Origin: Octadecabacter algicola
GTDB lineage: Bacteria; Pseudomonadota; Alphaproteobacteria; Rhodobacterales; Rhodobacteraceae
Reading direction: 5' to 3'
Assembly: GCF_021532625.1 (NCBI RefSeq)
Contig: NZ_JAKGAR010000001.1
Location: 682,001 to 746,000 of the forward strand
DNA: 64,000 nucleotides
Shown here: in pieces, positions 1 through 8,382 of the stretch
Numbering within the stretch: the stretch's first letter is position 1
Layout of the letters: each line of letters starts with the position of its first letter
Notes under the pieces: model-generated
The model's database searches: none
What the model saw: only the letters and a program-made list of their open reading frames with translations
What the model was told of the DNA's origin: nothing
Program-made: the position numbers and the translations under genes

Positions 1-161
1 GCAGGTTTCATACAGGCAAGAAACCTATCGAGCAGTGCCCTCGTTATAAGCAATTGGCCGCCCGCATCCAAGCTAAAAGTTTGAAAAGGTTTGTTTCCCC
101 ATCTAGGTTGGTTTCAATGCCACCGAACACAGGTGGTGGAAATCGGGGGAGCGACATCAAA

Positions 162-1994
162 ATGTCCGTACAATTTCTAACAACAACGGCGACAACTTTG
201 CGCGTATTCGCGCTAGCAGCGTCAACGTCCGTCCTAGCAACACTTGCGGCAGCCGAGCCCGTACATGGCATAGCTATGTATGGAGACCCTGCTCTACCCC
301 CAGATTTTGCGCATCTCCCTTATGCAAATCCCGATGCACCAACAGGCGGTTCTATCATTACAGCCAACATCGGTGGCTTTGACAGCCTGAACCCTTACAT
401 CGTCAAAGGCTCGGTGCATTGGCAGCTGCGGTTCTTGATGGGCGAAAGCCTGATGGCACGTTCCTTGGACGAACCTTTCTCGCTTTATGGCCTTCTCGCC
501 GAATCGGTTGAGACCGCAGATGACCGTTCTTGGGTCGAATTCACGCTTCGACCTGAAGCCCGATTCTCTGATGGGAGCCCAGTTACGGTCGAAGATGTGA
601 TCTGGTCATATGAAACGCTCGGCACCGTGGGCCACCCGCGTTACCACGGGTTCTACAATAAGGTCGAAAGTATTGAAGCCGTTGGCGAACGTGGCGTGCG
701 GTTCAACTTCGCAGAACAAGACCGCGAATTGGCGCTCTTGGCTGGCCTGCGTCCGATCCTCCAGAAAGCACAATGGGAAGGTCTCGATTTCGCCGAAAGC
801 GGCCTCGACGTTATTCCGGTGACGTCATCGCCTTATACGATCACTGATTTCGAAGCCGGTCGTCACATCGAGCTAACCCGCAACCCAGACTATTGGGGCT
901 ATGACGTCGTGCCGTTTGTAAACGGGCTTTATAACCTCGACACTATCCGCATGGAGTTTTTCGGAGACGAAACCGCGGCGTTTGAAGCGTTCAAGGTCGG
1001 TGACGTAAACACCAACCGCGAATTCAACGTTGCGAAATGGGACAGCCAGTATGATTTCGCCCTGATGCAATCTGGCGAATATGTGCGTTCGATTTTGCCG
1101 CATTCTCGCCCCAGCGGTATTACCGGTTTCGTAATGAACACCCGCCTGCCCCAGTTCGAAGACATCCGTGTGCGAGATGCAATGATGCATGCGTTCAACT
1201 TTGAATTCATCAACGACGCTATGACAGGCGGCGCACAACCGCGGATCACCAGCTATTTCTCGAACTCACCGTTGGCGATGCAGGATGGCCCGGCAACGGG
1301 TCGTGTTCTCGAATTCCTTGAACCCTTTGCCGATAGCATTCCAGCGGACGCGATCAGCGGGTATTCCCTTCCTGTTTCTGATGGGTCCGAACGCAACCGC
1401 GCAAACATCGGCGCGGCTTTGGATCTAATGGAACAGGCTGGTTACACTGTTCAGGACGGCGTGATGACAGGGCCAGATGGACAGGAATTCACTTTTGAAA
1501 TCCTGCTCAAATCAGGTTCCAGCGAGAACCAGTCGATTATCGACATGTTTACCGAAAGCCTTAGCCGTCTTGGCATTACACCGACGATCACCGTGGTGGA
1601 CAATGCCCAATATAGCGAACGCACAGACATCTACGATTTCGGTATGACCTATCACCGCCGTGGGCTGTCGCTTTCGCCTGGCAATGAACAATACCTCTAT
1701 TGGGGGATCGAAGCTGCGGACGTCGAGGGTGGTCGCAACCTGATGGGTGTGCAATCGGAAGCGATCGACGAGATGATCAACCTGCTTTTGACGTCTGACA
1801 GTCAGGACGATTTCGTCGCCGCGACCCGCGCGATGGACCGGTTGCTCACTTCGGGCCGCTACGTCATTCCGATCTATCAGTGGAACATCAGCCGCATCGC
1901 CCATGATGCAGACCTCCATTATCCCGACACCATGCCGATCTTCGGCGACTGGCCCGGTTGGCAGCCAGACGTGTGGTGGTACGACGAAGGTTAA
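162..1994 (+). CDS. Extracellular solute-binding protein family 5, YejA-like (peptide ABC transporter)
   Basis: Periplasmic substrate-binding component of a peptide/oligopeptide ABC importer, about 610 residues as expected for the YejA branch of SBP_bac_5. The ATG here was chosen because it is followed by a Sec-type signal peptide (basic Arg14, hydrophobic stretch, cleavage likely after the AAA at residues 29-31) and preceded by a GGGGGAGCG ribosome site; an upstream in-frame ATG at 54 would bury the signal. The opening of the mature chain (MYGDPALPPDF, then NPDAPTGGS and FDSLNPYIVKG) is characteristic of YejA-like proteins. The permease and ATPase genes are not downstream, so they must lie upstream of the window or elsewhere. 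Substrate is not readable from sequence. Bases 1-161 show no gene. Confidence 0.9.
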   Translation: MSVQFLTTTATTLRVFALAASTSVLATLAAAEPVHGIAMYGDPALPPDFAHLPYANPDAPTGGSIITANIGGFDSLNPYIVKGSVHWQLRFLMGESLMARSLDEPFSLYGLLAESVETADDRSWVEFTLRPEARFSDGSPVTVEDVIWSYETLGTVGHPRYHGFYNKVESIEAVGERGVRFNFAEQDRELALLAGLRPILQKAQWEGLDFAESGLDVIPVTSSPYTITDFEAGRHIELTRNPDYWGYDVVPFVNGLYNLDTIRMEFFGDETAAFEAFKVGDVNTNREFNVAKWDSQYDFALMQSGEYVRSILPHSRPSGITGFVMNTRLPQFEDIRVRDAMMHAFNFEFINDAMTGGAQPRITSYFSNSPLAMQDGPATGRVLEFLEPFADSIPADAISGYSLPVSDGSERNRANIGAALDLMEQAGYTVQDGVMTGPDGQEFTFEILLKSGSSENQSIIDMFTESLSRLGITPTITVVDNAQYSERTDIYDFGMTYHRRGLSLSPGNEQYLYWGIEAADVEGGRNLMGVQSEAIDEMINLLLTSDSQDDFVAATRAMDRLLTSGRYVIPIYQWNISRIAHDADLHYPDTMPIFGDWPGWQPDVWWYDEG

Positions 1995-2001
1995 GAGAGG
2001 T

Positions 2002-3036
2002 TTGCATACCGTTCCAACGGACCATTCTGTCGGCGTCGCGCTAATCGGCGCCGGCATGATCGCCCCCTCACATATCAAAGCGCTTTCCGCGATGGGAGCT
2101 GCAGTACGGCTCAGCTATGTTGTCTCGCGCAGCCCCGAACGCGCAAAGCATCTCACCAAGTACTATGATGGCCCCGCACCGCATTTCACTAGTGATCTAG
2201 AAGCAGTCGCCAATGATCCGTCAGTGCAGTTCGTTATCGTTGCCACGCCACCCAGCGTGCGGGCGGATCTGATCCGGACACTTGCACAGGCTGGCAAGCA
2301 CATCCTGTTGGAAAAACCGGTGGGACGCACCTTGGCCGAGGCAAAACAGGTCGTCGATATCTGTGAACGTGAAGGAGTCACGCTCGGGGTGTTGTTTCAA
2401 CACCGCGCCCGTGCGCCGTCGATTGCGGCAACGCAGTTGATCAAGGAAGAAAATCTTGGCCCCTTAGCCCATGTCGAAATCAGCGCGCCTCTTTGGCGCG
2501 AGCAAAGCTATTACGACGAACTTGGCCGAGGCACTTATGCCCGCGATGGCGGCGGCGTCTTGATTACGCAAGCAATCCATACCATTGATCTTGCCCTTAG
2601 CTTTACTGGCCCCGTTAAATCAGTGCAGGCCATGACCATGACAACAGATCTACACAAAATGGAGGCGGAAGACCTTGCTGTGGCGGGCCTACAATTTGTC
2701 AACGGCGCGGTGGGCACTCTGCTTGCCAGTACAGCGATCGCGCCGCAACGACCCGAAACAGTGATACTACATTACGCGCAAGCCACGGTAACCATTAGTA
2801 AAGACCAGCTCGCCGTTTCATGGCGCGACGGGCGCAATGCTCCTCTTTCTGCATTGCCTGCTCCTGATGACAAATTCCGGTGGCACCAAGTCCTAATCGA
2901 AGATTTTCTATCAGCTATTTCCCAAGGCCACTTGCCGGAAGCCACCGGACACGCGGCGCTTACCTCCCATGTGTTGATCGACGCCATCGAACGCTCGTCT
3001 CGACTAGGTGCGCGCATCAATCTCGATCCGACTTGA
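2002..3036 (+). CDS. Gfo/Idh/MocA family oxidoreductase
   Basis: NAD(P)-dependent oxidoreductase of the glucose-fructose oxidoreductase/inositol dehydrogenase family, probably acting on a sugar or cyclitol. The N-terminus carries the dinucleotide fold (VALIGAGMIAPSH) and the conserved EKPVG with the catalytic-loop lysine follows around residue 95; a C-terminal substrate domain completes a roughly 344-residue chain of normal length. The start is uncertain: no ATG precedes the Rossmann fold closely, so the TTG seven bases after the preceding stop is chosen, although the AGAGG just before it is too close for an ideal ribosome site; an in-frame ATG at 1903 lies inside the upstream gene. Probably co-transcribed with the binding protein, suggesting a shared catabolic role. 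Confidence 0.85.
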   Translation: MHTVPTDHSVGVALIGAGMIAPSHIKALSAMGAAVRLSYVVSRSPERAKHLTKYYDGPAPHFTSDLEAVANDPSVQFVIVATPPSVRADLIRTLAQAGKHILLEKPVGRTLAEAKQVVDICEREGVTLGVLFQHRARAPSIAATQLIKEENLGPLAHVEISAPLWREQSYYDELGRGTYARDGGGVLITQAIHTIDLALSFTGPVKSVQAMTMTTDLHKMEAEDLAVAGLQFVNGAVGTLLASTAIAPQRPETVILHYAQATVTISKDQLAVSWRDGRNAPLSALPAPDDKFRWHQVLIEDFLSAISQGHLPEATGHAALTSHVLIDAIERSSRLGARINLDPT

Positions 3037-3089
3037 TTAAGCTGGGACCTTTTTGCTGTGCCTGACGCTCCGAAACGAAGCCAAATTCT

Positions 3090-3212
3090 GTGCAGGCGCA
3101 AACGGACTATAGAGCCTCGCCCGCAAAGGCAGCAGCATTGATGGCCTGCCCGCTAAACGATATGGGTCGTTCAGGCTTGGAAACTGAACTGAACAAGATT
3201 GCTGATGTATGA
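3090..3212 (+). CDS. Possible 40-residue peptide overlapping the aquaporin start
   Basis: A GTG-initiated frame of about 40 codons ends in a TGA that overlaps the following ATG (ATGA), the pattern of translational coupling. The peptide (starting VQAQTDYRASPAKAAALMAC and ending GLETELNKIADV) has no recognised family. There is no good ribosome site, and the frame is closed upstream at 3063-3065, so it could equally be the tail of a decayed gene; aquaporins of this type often follow arsenic-resistance genes, none of which is intact here. Weak call. Confidence 0.25.
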   Translation: MQAQTDYRASPAKAAALMACPLNDMGRSGLETELNKIADV

Positions 3213-3865
3213 CGTCTCAAAAACTCGCCTCTGAGGGCCTCGGAACTGCGCTTTTGCTCATCGGCGTTGTTGGCTCGGGCATTATGGCGCAATCGCTGAC
3301 GGATGACATTGCGCTTGCGTTGTTGGCCAATGCGATTGCCACAGGCTGCACACTCTATTTCATCATCACTATTTTTGGGCCGATTTCAGGCGCACATTTC
3401 AACCCAATCGTAACGCTGGCCTTTGCGCTAAAGGGCGAACACCCTTGGCGATTGGTGGCCAGTTATATTCCCGTGCAGATCATTGGCGGCATCGTGGGTG
3501 TCTGGCTGTGCCATGTGATGTTTGACCTTGATCTTATTCAGGCGTCCACGACTGCGCGCACAGGTGCGAACCAGTGGACATCAGAAGTCTTTGCAACCGT
3601 TGGACTGTTGCTGGTGATCTTTGGCGGGCTCCGTAGCCGCCCAGATACGGTGCCCACATTGGTTGCCGTTTATATCACAGGGGCCTATTGGTTTACGTCA
3701 TCTACCAGCTTTGCCAACCCTGCTGTGACAATCTCTCGCGCGTTTTCGGATACCTTTGCAGGGATCGATCCCGCCCATGTTGTCGGCTTCATTCTAGCAC
3801 AGCTGATCGGGTTGGCAGTCGCCCTGCCCGTCATCCGGTTCCTTTTTGACAAGAGCGACTATTAA
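3209..3865 (+). CDS. MIP/aquaporin family channel
   Basis: Membrane channel of the major intrinsic protein family, 218 residues with six hydrophobic segments and the two pore half-helices. The first pore motif is NPI (residues 65-67, in GAHFNPIVTL), the second NPA (170-172, in FANPAVTISR). The arginine that normally follows the second NPA and forms the selectivity filter is replaced by valine, so the pore is probably wider or differently selective than a water channel. Relatives of this kind are found in arsenic operons (AqpS-like), where they pass arsenite, but no ars genes are visible here, so that substrate is only a possibility. Confidence 0.85.
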   Translation: MTSQKLASEGLGTALLLIGVVGSGIMAQSLTDDIALALLANAIATGCTLYFIITIFGPISGAHFNPIVTLAFALKGEHPWRLVASYIPVQIIGGIVGVWLCHVMFDLDLIQASTTARTGANQWTSEVFATVGLLLVIFGGLRSRPDTVPTLVAVYITGAYWFTSSTSFANPAVTISRAFSDTFAGIDPAHVVGFILAQLIGLAVALPVIRFLFDKSDY

Positions 3866-3933
3866 CCCCGGTTTAAGGCGACTGTGATGATCTAAATCTG
3901 CGCTGACGGTATGTCAGGGCAGAAAGGCATCTT

Positions 3934-4161
3934 ATGACACGGACCGACACACTGAAGTTCAAGCCGGATTTCCCCACTGTGATGTGCCAGGATTATTCGC
4001 TTCTCGATCAACTCACATTACATGAGCGGCAAACTGATTGGGACGATATCGTGCGCTACTTCGCCGAGGTCTATTACCTCACAGTCACCGAAGGCCATGA
4101 CACGTTAGGCGAATGGGCCACACGCCGACTTGAGCCAATGATCGAAGGCGCAGCGGCCTGA
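3934..4161 (+). CDS. Hypothetical protein, 75 residues
   Basis: Small soluble, acidic protein preceded by a good AGAAAGG ribosome site eight bases before ATG, which supports it as a real gene. It has no signal peptide or membrane segment and only one cysteine; the chain looks mostly helical and rich in aromatic and acidic residues (DWDDIVRYFAEVYYLTVTEG). No family recognised. It lies 49 bases before the acyl-CoA synthetase-like gene and may be the first gene of that operon. Confidence 0.6.
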   Translation: MTRTDTLKFKPDFPTVMCQDYSLLDQLTLHERQTDWDDIVRYFAEVYYLTVTEGHDTLGEWATRRLEPMIEGAAA

Positions 4162-4210
4162 CCAATACAGGCGGTTGCACCTGCTGGTGCGGATAAGATA
4201 CCGCTTGGGC

Positions 4211-5707
4211 ATGACACATGATCCTGTCCCTTCGCCCTTTAACCTCGCGGCCTATGTCCTTGGGCGCGCATCACAACTGCCTGATAAAACCGCGCTGAGC
4301 ATTATTGGTGCAGGCGGCGTCGATGTCTGGTCCTACGCACGGCTTGAACGCGCCATTCGTGGGGCTGCTACGGGATTGCTGGCGATGGGTTTAACAGCTG
4401 GGGATCGGGTTCTCTTGCGCCTCGGAAACACGCCAGACTTTCCAATCGCGTTTCTGGCCTGTCTGGCTGTTGATCTTGTTCCCGTGCCTACCTCAGCACA
4501 ACTGACCGTGTTTGAAATCACCGCAATGTCACAGGACATCGCCCCCAAGGCAATCATCGCGGGAGATGGCATCACCCTGCCCGATCACCCTGCACCCGTC
4601 ATCGAAACCGCAACCCTGCGCGGGTTTTACGGACGTGAACCTGCGGCTTTCGTTTTGAGTGATCCCGACCGCGTCGGGTATATCATCTTCACGTCTGGAA
4701 CCTCTGGCAAACCACGTGGTGTTGTTCATGCACACCGCGCAATTTGGGCGCGACGGATGATGACAGATGGCTGGACAGGCCTGACGCCCAATGACCGCAT
4801 TCTCCATGCGGGTGCGTTTAACTGGACCTATACGCTGGGCACCGGATTGATGGACCCTTGGACAATCGGGGCAACGGCCCTTATTCCCGCAGCAGGTACT
4901 CCCATCGCAGATATCCCTTCGCTGCTACGCGAACATCACGCGACGATTTTTGCTGCAGCACCAGGCGTTTATCGACAAATCCTCAAGTGCGAGCTGCCCC
5001 AACTTCCGTACCTACGGCACGGATTATCGGCGGGTGAAAAACTTCCCGATACGACACGCACAGCTTGGGAGAGCGCCACCGGAACGCCCATCTTCGAGGC
5101 CTATGGCATGTCGGAGTGTTCCACATTCATTTCGGGTAGCCCAACAACCCCAGCCGAGGCTGGAACCCTTGGGCAGCCCCAGAAAGGCCGGCGCGTTACC
5201 CTGATGCAAGACGGTGATCCAATGGCATCTGACGGCCAAATCGCCGTTCACTGCAGCGATCCGGGACTTATGTTAGGGTATTTCAACGCCCCCGCCGACA
5301 CAGCCGCCCGATTTGACGACGACTGGTTCTTAACGGGGGACATGGGCCACCGCACTGAAAGCGGCGCAATTGCCTATGCTGGCCGCGTCGATGACATGAT
5401 GAACGCAGGCGGCTATCGCGTCTCACCTATTGAGGTTGAAACGGCCCTTACCCTTCATCCTGCAATTGACGACGCCGCCGCTGTAGAGGTGCAGGTTAAA
5501 TCCGACGCATCCGTAATTGCTGTCTTTTACACCAGCGCAGGTGTGATAGACCAAGACGAACTGGCAGCACATGCAGCCACGCACCTTGCGCGATACAAAT
5601 GTCCGCGCTTGTTTATTCATGCCGACACACTGCCTCGTGGGGCGAACAACAAACTGCTGCGCCGCGCGCTCAGAACCCAATGGGAGACCGACCATGGTCA
5701 AGCTTGA
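4211..5707 (+). CDS. Class I adenylate-forming enzyme (acyl-CoA synthetase/benzoate-CoA ligase-like)
   Basis: ATP-dependent acid:CoA ligase, about 498 residues. Visible ANL motifs are the P-loop (IIFTSGTSGKPRGVVHAHRA, around residue 155), the A5 motif AYGMSECS (near 298), TGDMGHR (near 375), the hinge motif YAGRVDDMMNAGGYRVSP and the C-terminal catalytic lysine in PRGANNKLLRRA. The chosen ATG gives the compact N-terminus usual for the family; a longer frame begins at 4175 but lacks support. The acid substrate cannot be told; overall style resembles benzoate or medium-chain ligases. It overlaps the next gene by 14 bases and heads a five-gene coupled operon. Confidence 0.88.
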   Translation: MTHDPVPSPFNLAAYVLGRASQLPDKTALSIIGAGGVDVWSYARLERAIRGAATGLLAMGLTAGDRVLLRLGNTPDFPIAFLACLAVDLVPVPTSAQLTVFEITAMSQDIAPKAIIAGDGITLPDHPAPVIETATLRGFYGREPAAFVLSDPDRVGYIIFTSGTSGKPRGVVHAHRAIWARRMMTDGWTGLTPNDRILHAGAFNWTYTLGTGLMDPWTIGATALIPAAGTPIADIPSLLREHHATIFAAAPGVYRQILKCELPQLPYLRHGLSAGEKLPDTTRTAWESATGTPIFEAYGMSECSTFISGSPTTPAEAGTLGQPQKGRRVTLMQDGDPMASDGQIAVHCSDPGLMLGYFNAPADTAARFDDDWFLTGDMGHRTESGAIAYAGRVDDMMNAGGYRVSPIEVETALTLHPAIDDAAAVEVQVKSDASVIAVFYTSAGVIDQDELAAHAATHLARYKCPRLFIHADTLPRGANNKLLRRALRTQWETDHGQA

Positions 5708-6338
5708 TATTATCTCCGATCCTATTTGCCCGTGGTGTTACATCGGCAAAACCAATCTGGATCGCGCATTGGAACAAATCCCTGATCACCCCTTTCAGAT
5801 CGAATGGCATCCGTTTCAGTTGAACCCTGACATGCCAGCCGAAGGCATGGATCGCCGCGAATACCTTGAGCGCAAGTTTGGCGGAAAAGAAGGTGCCGTG
5901 CGTGCCTACGCACCCATCGTTGAAATGGCCGAAAAGGTCGGACTTAAGATCGATTTTGAAGGCATGAAACGCACACCCAACACTATCAACGCGCATCGTT
6001 TGATCCATTGGGCCGGCATCGAAGGCCGCCAAACTTTCATTGTGCATCGCCTGTTCGAGGCCTACTTCCGTGACGCCCGTGACATCGGCGATGTAGAAGT
6101 CTTGGCCGATATCGCAGACAGCTGCGAAATGGACGCTGGCGTCGTCACCAAATTGCTTTCTTCTGATGCGGACATAGAGGGTATTCGCAACCGCGATGCG
6201 CACAGCCGCGAAATGGGTGTCAATTCAGTCCCAACCTTTATTATCGACAACAAACACGCGGTTCCTGGCGCGCAACCGGCTGAACTTTGGACAAAAGTAA
6301 TCGGCGAAATCATGGAGCAGATCGAGGCCGCCGAGTGA
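5694..6338 (+). CDS. DsbA family oxidoreductase, FrnE-like
   Basis: Cytoplasmic thioredoxin-fold oxidoreductase of the FrnE/2-hydroxychromene-2-carboxylate isomerase group, 214 residues. The redox motif CPWC is at residues 12-15 directly after the first strand (DIISDPICPWCYIG), and the cis-Pro loop appears as NSVPTFIID near residue 181. No signal peptide, so it is not a periplasmic DsbA. The start overlaps the end of the ligase gene by 14 bases, and its stop overlaps the GTG of the channel gene, implying translational coupling. The physiological substrate is unknown; FrnE relatives have disulfide isomerase activity and are linked to oxidative or metal stress. Confidence 0.9.
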   Translation: MVKLDIISDPICPWCYIGKTNLDRALEQIPDHPFQIEWHPFQLNPDMPAEGMDRREYLERKFGGKEGAVRAYAPIVEMAEKVGLKIDFEGMKRTPNTINAHRLIHWAGIEGRQTFIVHRLFEAYFRDARDIGDVEVLADIADSCEMDAGVVTKLLSSDADIEGIRNRDAHSREMGVNSVPTFIIDNKHAVPGAQPAELWTKVIGEIMEQIEAAE

Positions 6339-6694
6339 CCCGAGACGTCATAATTTTTCTTGTTGCAACGCTCGCGACGATTGTCGGCTTGGGCACCGTC
6401 TTCTTTCACTTCGTCGAAGGCTGGAGCTGGCTGGATTCTTATTTCTTTACAGTCGTAACGCTCTCTACCGTTGGTTACGGATCACTCGTGCCAGCGACGG
6501 CTGTCGGTAAGATCGGCACAACCATCCTGATATTTGTCGGGTTGATTGTTGTCGCGGCCGTTATTCAGCAACTTGGGTCCTTCACCCTAAACAATCGCAT
6601 CAAGGCACGAGAGGCCCTTACCGAGGCCCGTCATCGCGCCGCCTTGGCCGAAAAACGTGCCAAAGCCGCGGAAGAAAAAGGGCCAGATGCGTGA
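6335..6694 (+). CDS. Two-TM potassium channel family protein
   Basis: Small Ion_trans_2 channel subunit, 119 residues. Two transmembrane helices (about residues 5-25 and 58-80) flank a pore loop carrying the K+ selectivity filter TVGYG (45-49). The C-terminal 35 residues form a charged Ala/Glu/Lys/Arg-rich helix, probably a short coiled coil; there is no RCK or TrkA domain, so gating is unclear. The GTG start is chosen because it overlaps the preceding TGA (GTGA) and because the longer in-frame ATG at 6287 would add a polar leader absent from the family. Its own stop overlaps the next GTG. Confidence 0.87.
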   Translation: MTRDVIIFLVATLATIVGLGTVFFHFVEGWSWLDSYFFTVVTLSTVGYGSLVPATAVGKIGTTILIFVGLIVVAAVIQQLGSFTLNNRIKAREALTEARHRAALAEKRAKAAEEKGPDA

Positions 6695-7164
6695 TCACCG
6701 CTCACATTCCTTCGGGGTATGTTTTCGGACGATTGCTTCAGAATAGCGGTGCCCGATGGCCTTTGATCCTTCCTGCAGCCGTGGTTGGCGGAATACTACC
6801 CGATTTCGACATGATATGGTTCTACCTGATCGATGATCGCGCATTTCATCACCATCGCTATTGGGTGCATATCCCAGCATTCTGGGCTTTGGTTGCAATC
6901 GCCGTCTTGCCGCCACTCGCATTGACCGCTAAGCGTTTCCTACCAGCCGCTTTGGCGTTTTTTGCAGCACTCTTTTTGCACTTATGCCTCGATACATTGG
7001 CTGGCGATATTTTATGGCATTGGCCTTGGTCCAATGACTTCACACACTTCGTAACGATCCCCGCAGTTTACGACTGGTGGGTTCTCAATTTTGTTCTCCA
7101 CTGGGTATTTGGGCTGGAAATACTTATCTGGGTCGCTGCAGTCTGGCTTTGGATTAAAAGATGA
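6691..7164 (+). CDS. DUF457/YdjM-like membrane-bound metal-dependent hydrolase family protein
   Basis: Integral membrane protein of 157 residues with about four hydrophobic segments. It matches the DUF457/YdjM pattern: an early histidine in ITAHIPSGY, GGILPDFDMIWF, and HHHRYWVH, residues thought to bind metal in this family. Enzymatic activity of the family is predicted rather than shown. GTG start overlapping the preceding stop by four bases; stop overlaps the MFS gene start in ATGA. It is part of the five-gene coupled chain. Confidence 0.72.
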   Translation: MITAHIPSGYVFGRLLQNSGARWPLILPAAVVGGILPDFDMIWFYLIDDRAFHHHRYWVHIPAFWALVAIAVLPPLALTAKRFLPAALAFFAALFLHLCLDTLAGDILWHWPWSNDFTHFVTIPAVYDWWVLNFVLHWVFGLEILIWVAAVWLWIKR

Positions 7165-8378
7165 AAAACACCTCAATGGCCGTGTCCAAACCGCTTGGGC
7201 AAACCGAATTCATTGCTCTTGTGGCAATGCTTGCGGCGACGGTGGCGTTTTCAATTGACGCCATGTTACCCGCCCTGCCCGAGATCGCAGAGGAACTCAC
7301 TCCCGGAAATCTCAATCGGGCCCAATTGATCGTCACAAGTTTCGTGCTTGGGATGGGTTTGGGTACCTTTTTCACCGGACCCTTGGCCGACCGTTTTGGG
7401 CGCAAAGCTGTCATTGTAGGTGGTGCTGCCCTTTATATCACGGCCACAATGATCGCTTTTTTGGCACCGACTTTGGAAACCATGATCGCATCGCGCGTTT
7501 TGATGGGACTTGCTGCCGCCGCGCCTCGCGTCGCCTCCATCGCCCTTGTCCGCGATCTGTATTCTGGCCGTGAAATGGCGCGCATCATGTCATTTGTTAT
7601 GCTCATCTTCGCGTTGGTGCCTGCTCTTGCCCCAACGATTGGTGCCGGCATCATCTCGTTTTCCGGCTGGCGCGGGATCTTTCTCGCCTTTGCGGTGTTT
7701 AGCAGTTTGGTGACGCTCTGGCTGATGTTGCGGCAACCCGAAACCCTCTCAGCAGACAACCGACGTCCACTCAGCTTCGCCGCGCTCGCGTCCGCCGCCC
7801 GCGAAGTTGTCTCACACCCAACCGTGCGTCTATCGATTTTCGTACAGACGCTTGGATTTGGGATGCTGTTTTCCGTTCTGAGTTCGACCCAACAAGTTTT
7901 TGACCAAACCTACGGTCAAGGCGAGACGTTTCATTACTGGTTTGGCGGCATTGCAGTTCTCGCATCTACAGCATCAATCATCAATGCACGCCTAGTCGGG
8001 CGACTTGGAATGCGGCGGATCGTCAAGGCAATGTTTATTGTGCAGGCGGTCATGTCTTTGCTTATGATCCTCGCTGTTTCTTTGCATTTACCGAACCACA
8101 CAGAGCTGTTGATTTACGCTGCCTGGACCGTTTCTGTGTTCTTTCAGGCGGGTTTGACAATCGGCAACCTGAACGCACTGGCAATGGAACCAATGGGCCA
8201 CATCGCCGGATCTGCAGCCTCCATTGTCACCGCAACTTCTACGGTCGGCGCTGTATTGATCGCTGTTCCCATCGGCCTGAGTTTCAACGGCACGCCCATG
8301 CCGTTAGCGATTGGCGTTTTTGTCTGTGCCGTGCTCGCCTTTTGGCTCACGTCCTTGATCCGGCGCGACAGCGACTAG
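7161..8378 (+). CDS. MFS transporter, Bcr/CflA-type drug exporter
   Basis: Twelve-helix major facilitator exporter of 405 residues. After TM1 (IDAMLPALPEI, the Bcr/CflA signature) comes the motif-A loop GPLADRFGRKAVI and the antiporter motif C region in TM5. Family members export bicyclomycin, sulfonamides, chloramphenicol or cysteine; the substrate here is not readable. It starts by a four-base overlap with the DUF457 gene and is the last gene of the operon, ending four bases before the converging mfd stop. Confidence 0.9.
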   Translation: MKNTSMAVSKPLGQTEFIALVAMLAATVAFSIDAMLPALPEIAEELTPGNLNRAQLIVTSFVLGMGLGTFFTGPLADRFGRKAVIVGGAALYITATMIAFLAPTLETMIASRVLMGLAAAAPRVASIALVRDLYSGREMARIMSFVMLIFALVPALAPTIGAGIISFSGWRGIFLAFAVFSSLVTLWLMLRQPETLSADNRRPLSFAALASAAREVVSHPTVRLSIFVQTLGFGMLFSVLSSTQQVFDQTYGQGETFHYWFGGIAVLASTASIINARLVGRLGMRRIVKAMFIVQAVMSLLMILAVSLHLPNHTELLIYAAWTVSVFFQAGLTIGNLNALAMEPMGHIAGSAASIVTATSTVGAVLIAVPIGLSFNGTPMPLAIGVFVCAVLAFWLTSLIRRDSD

Positions 8379-8382
8379 AAAG

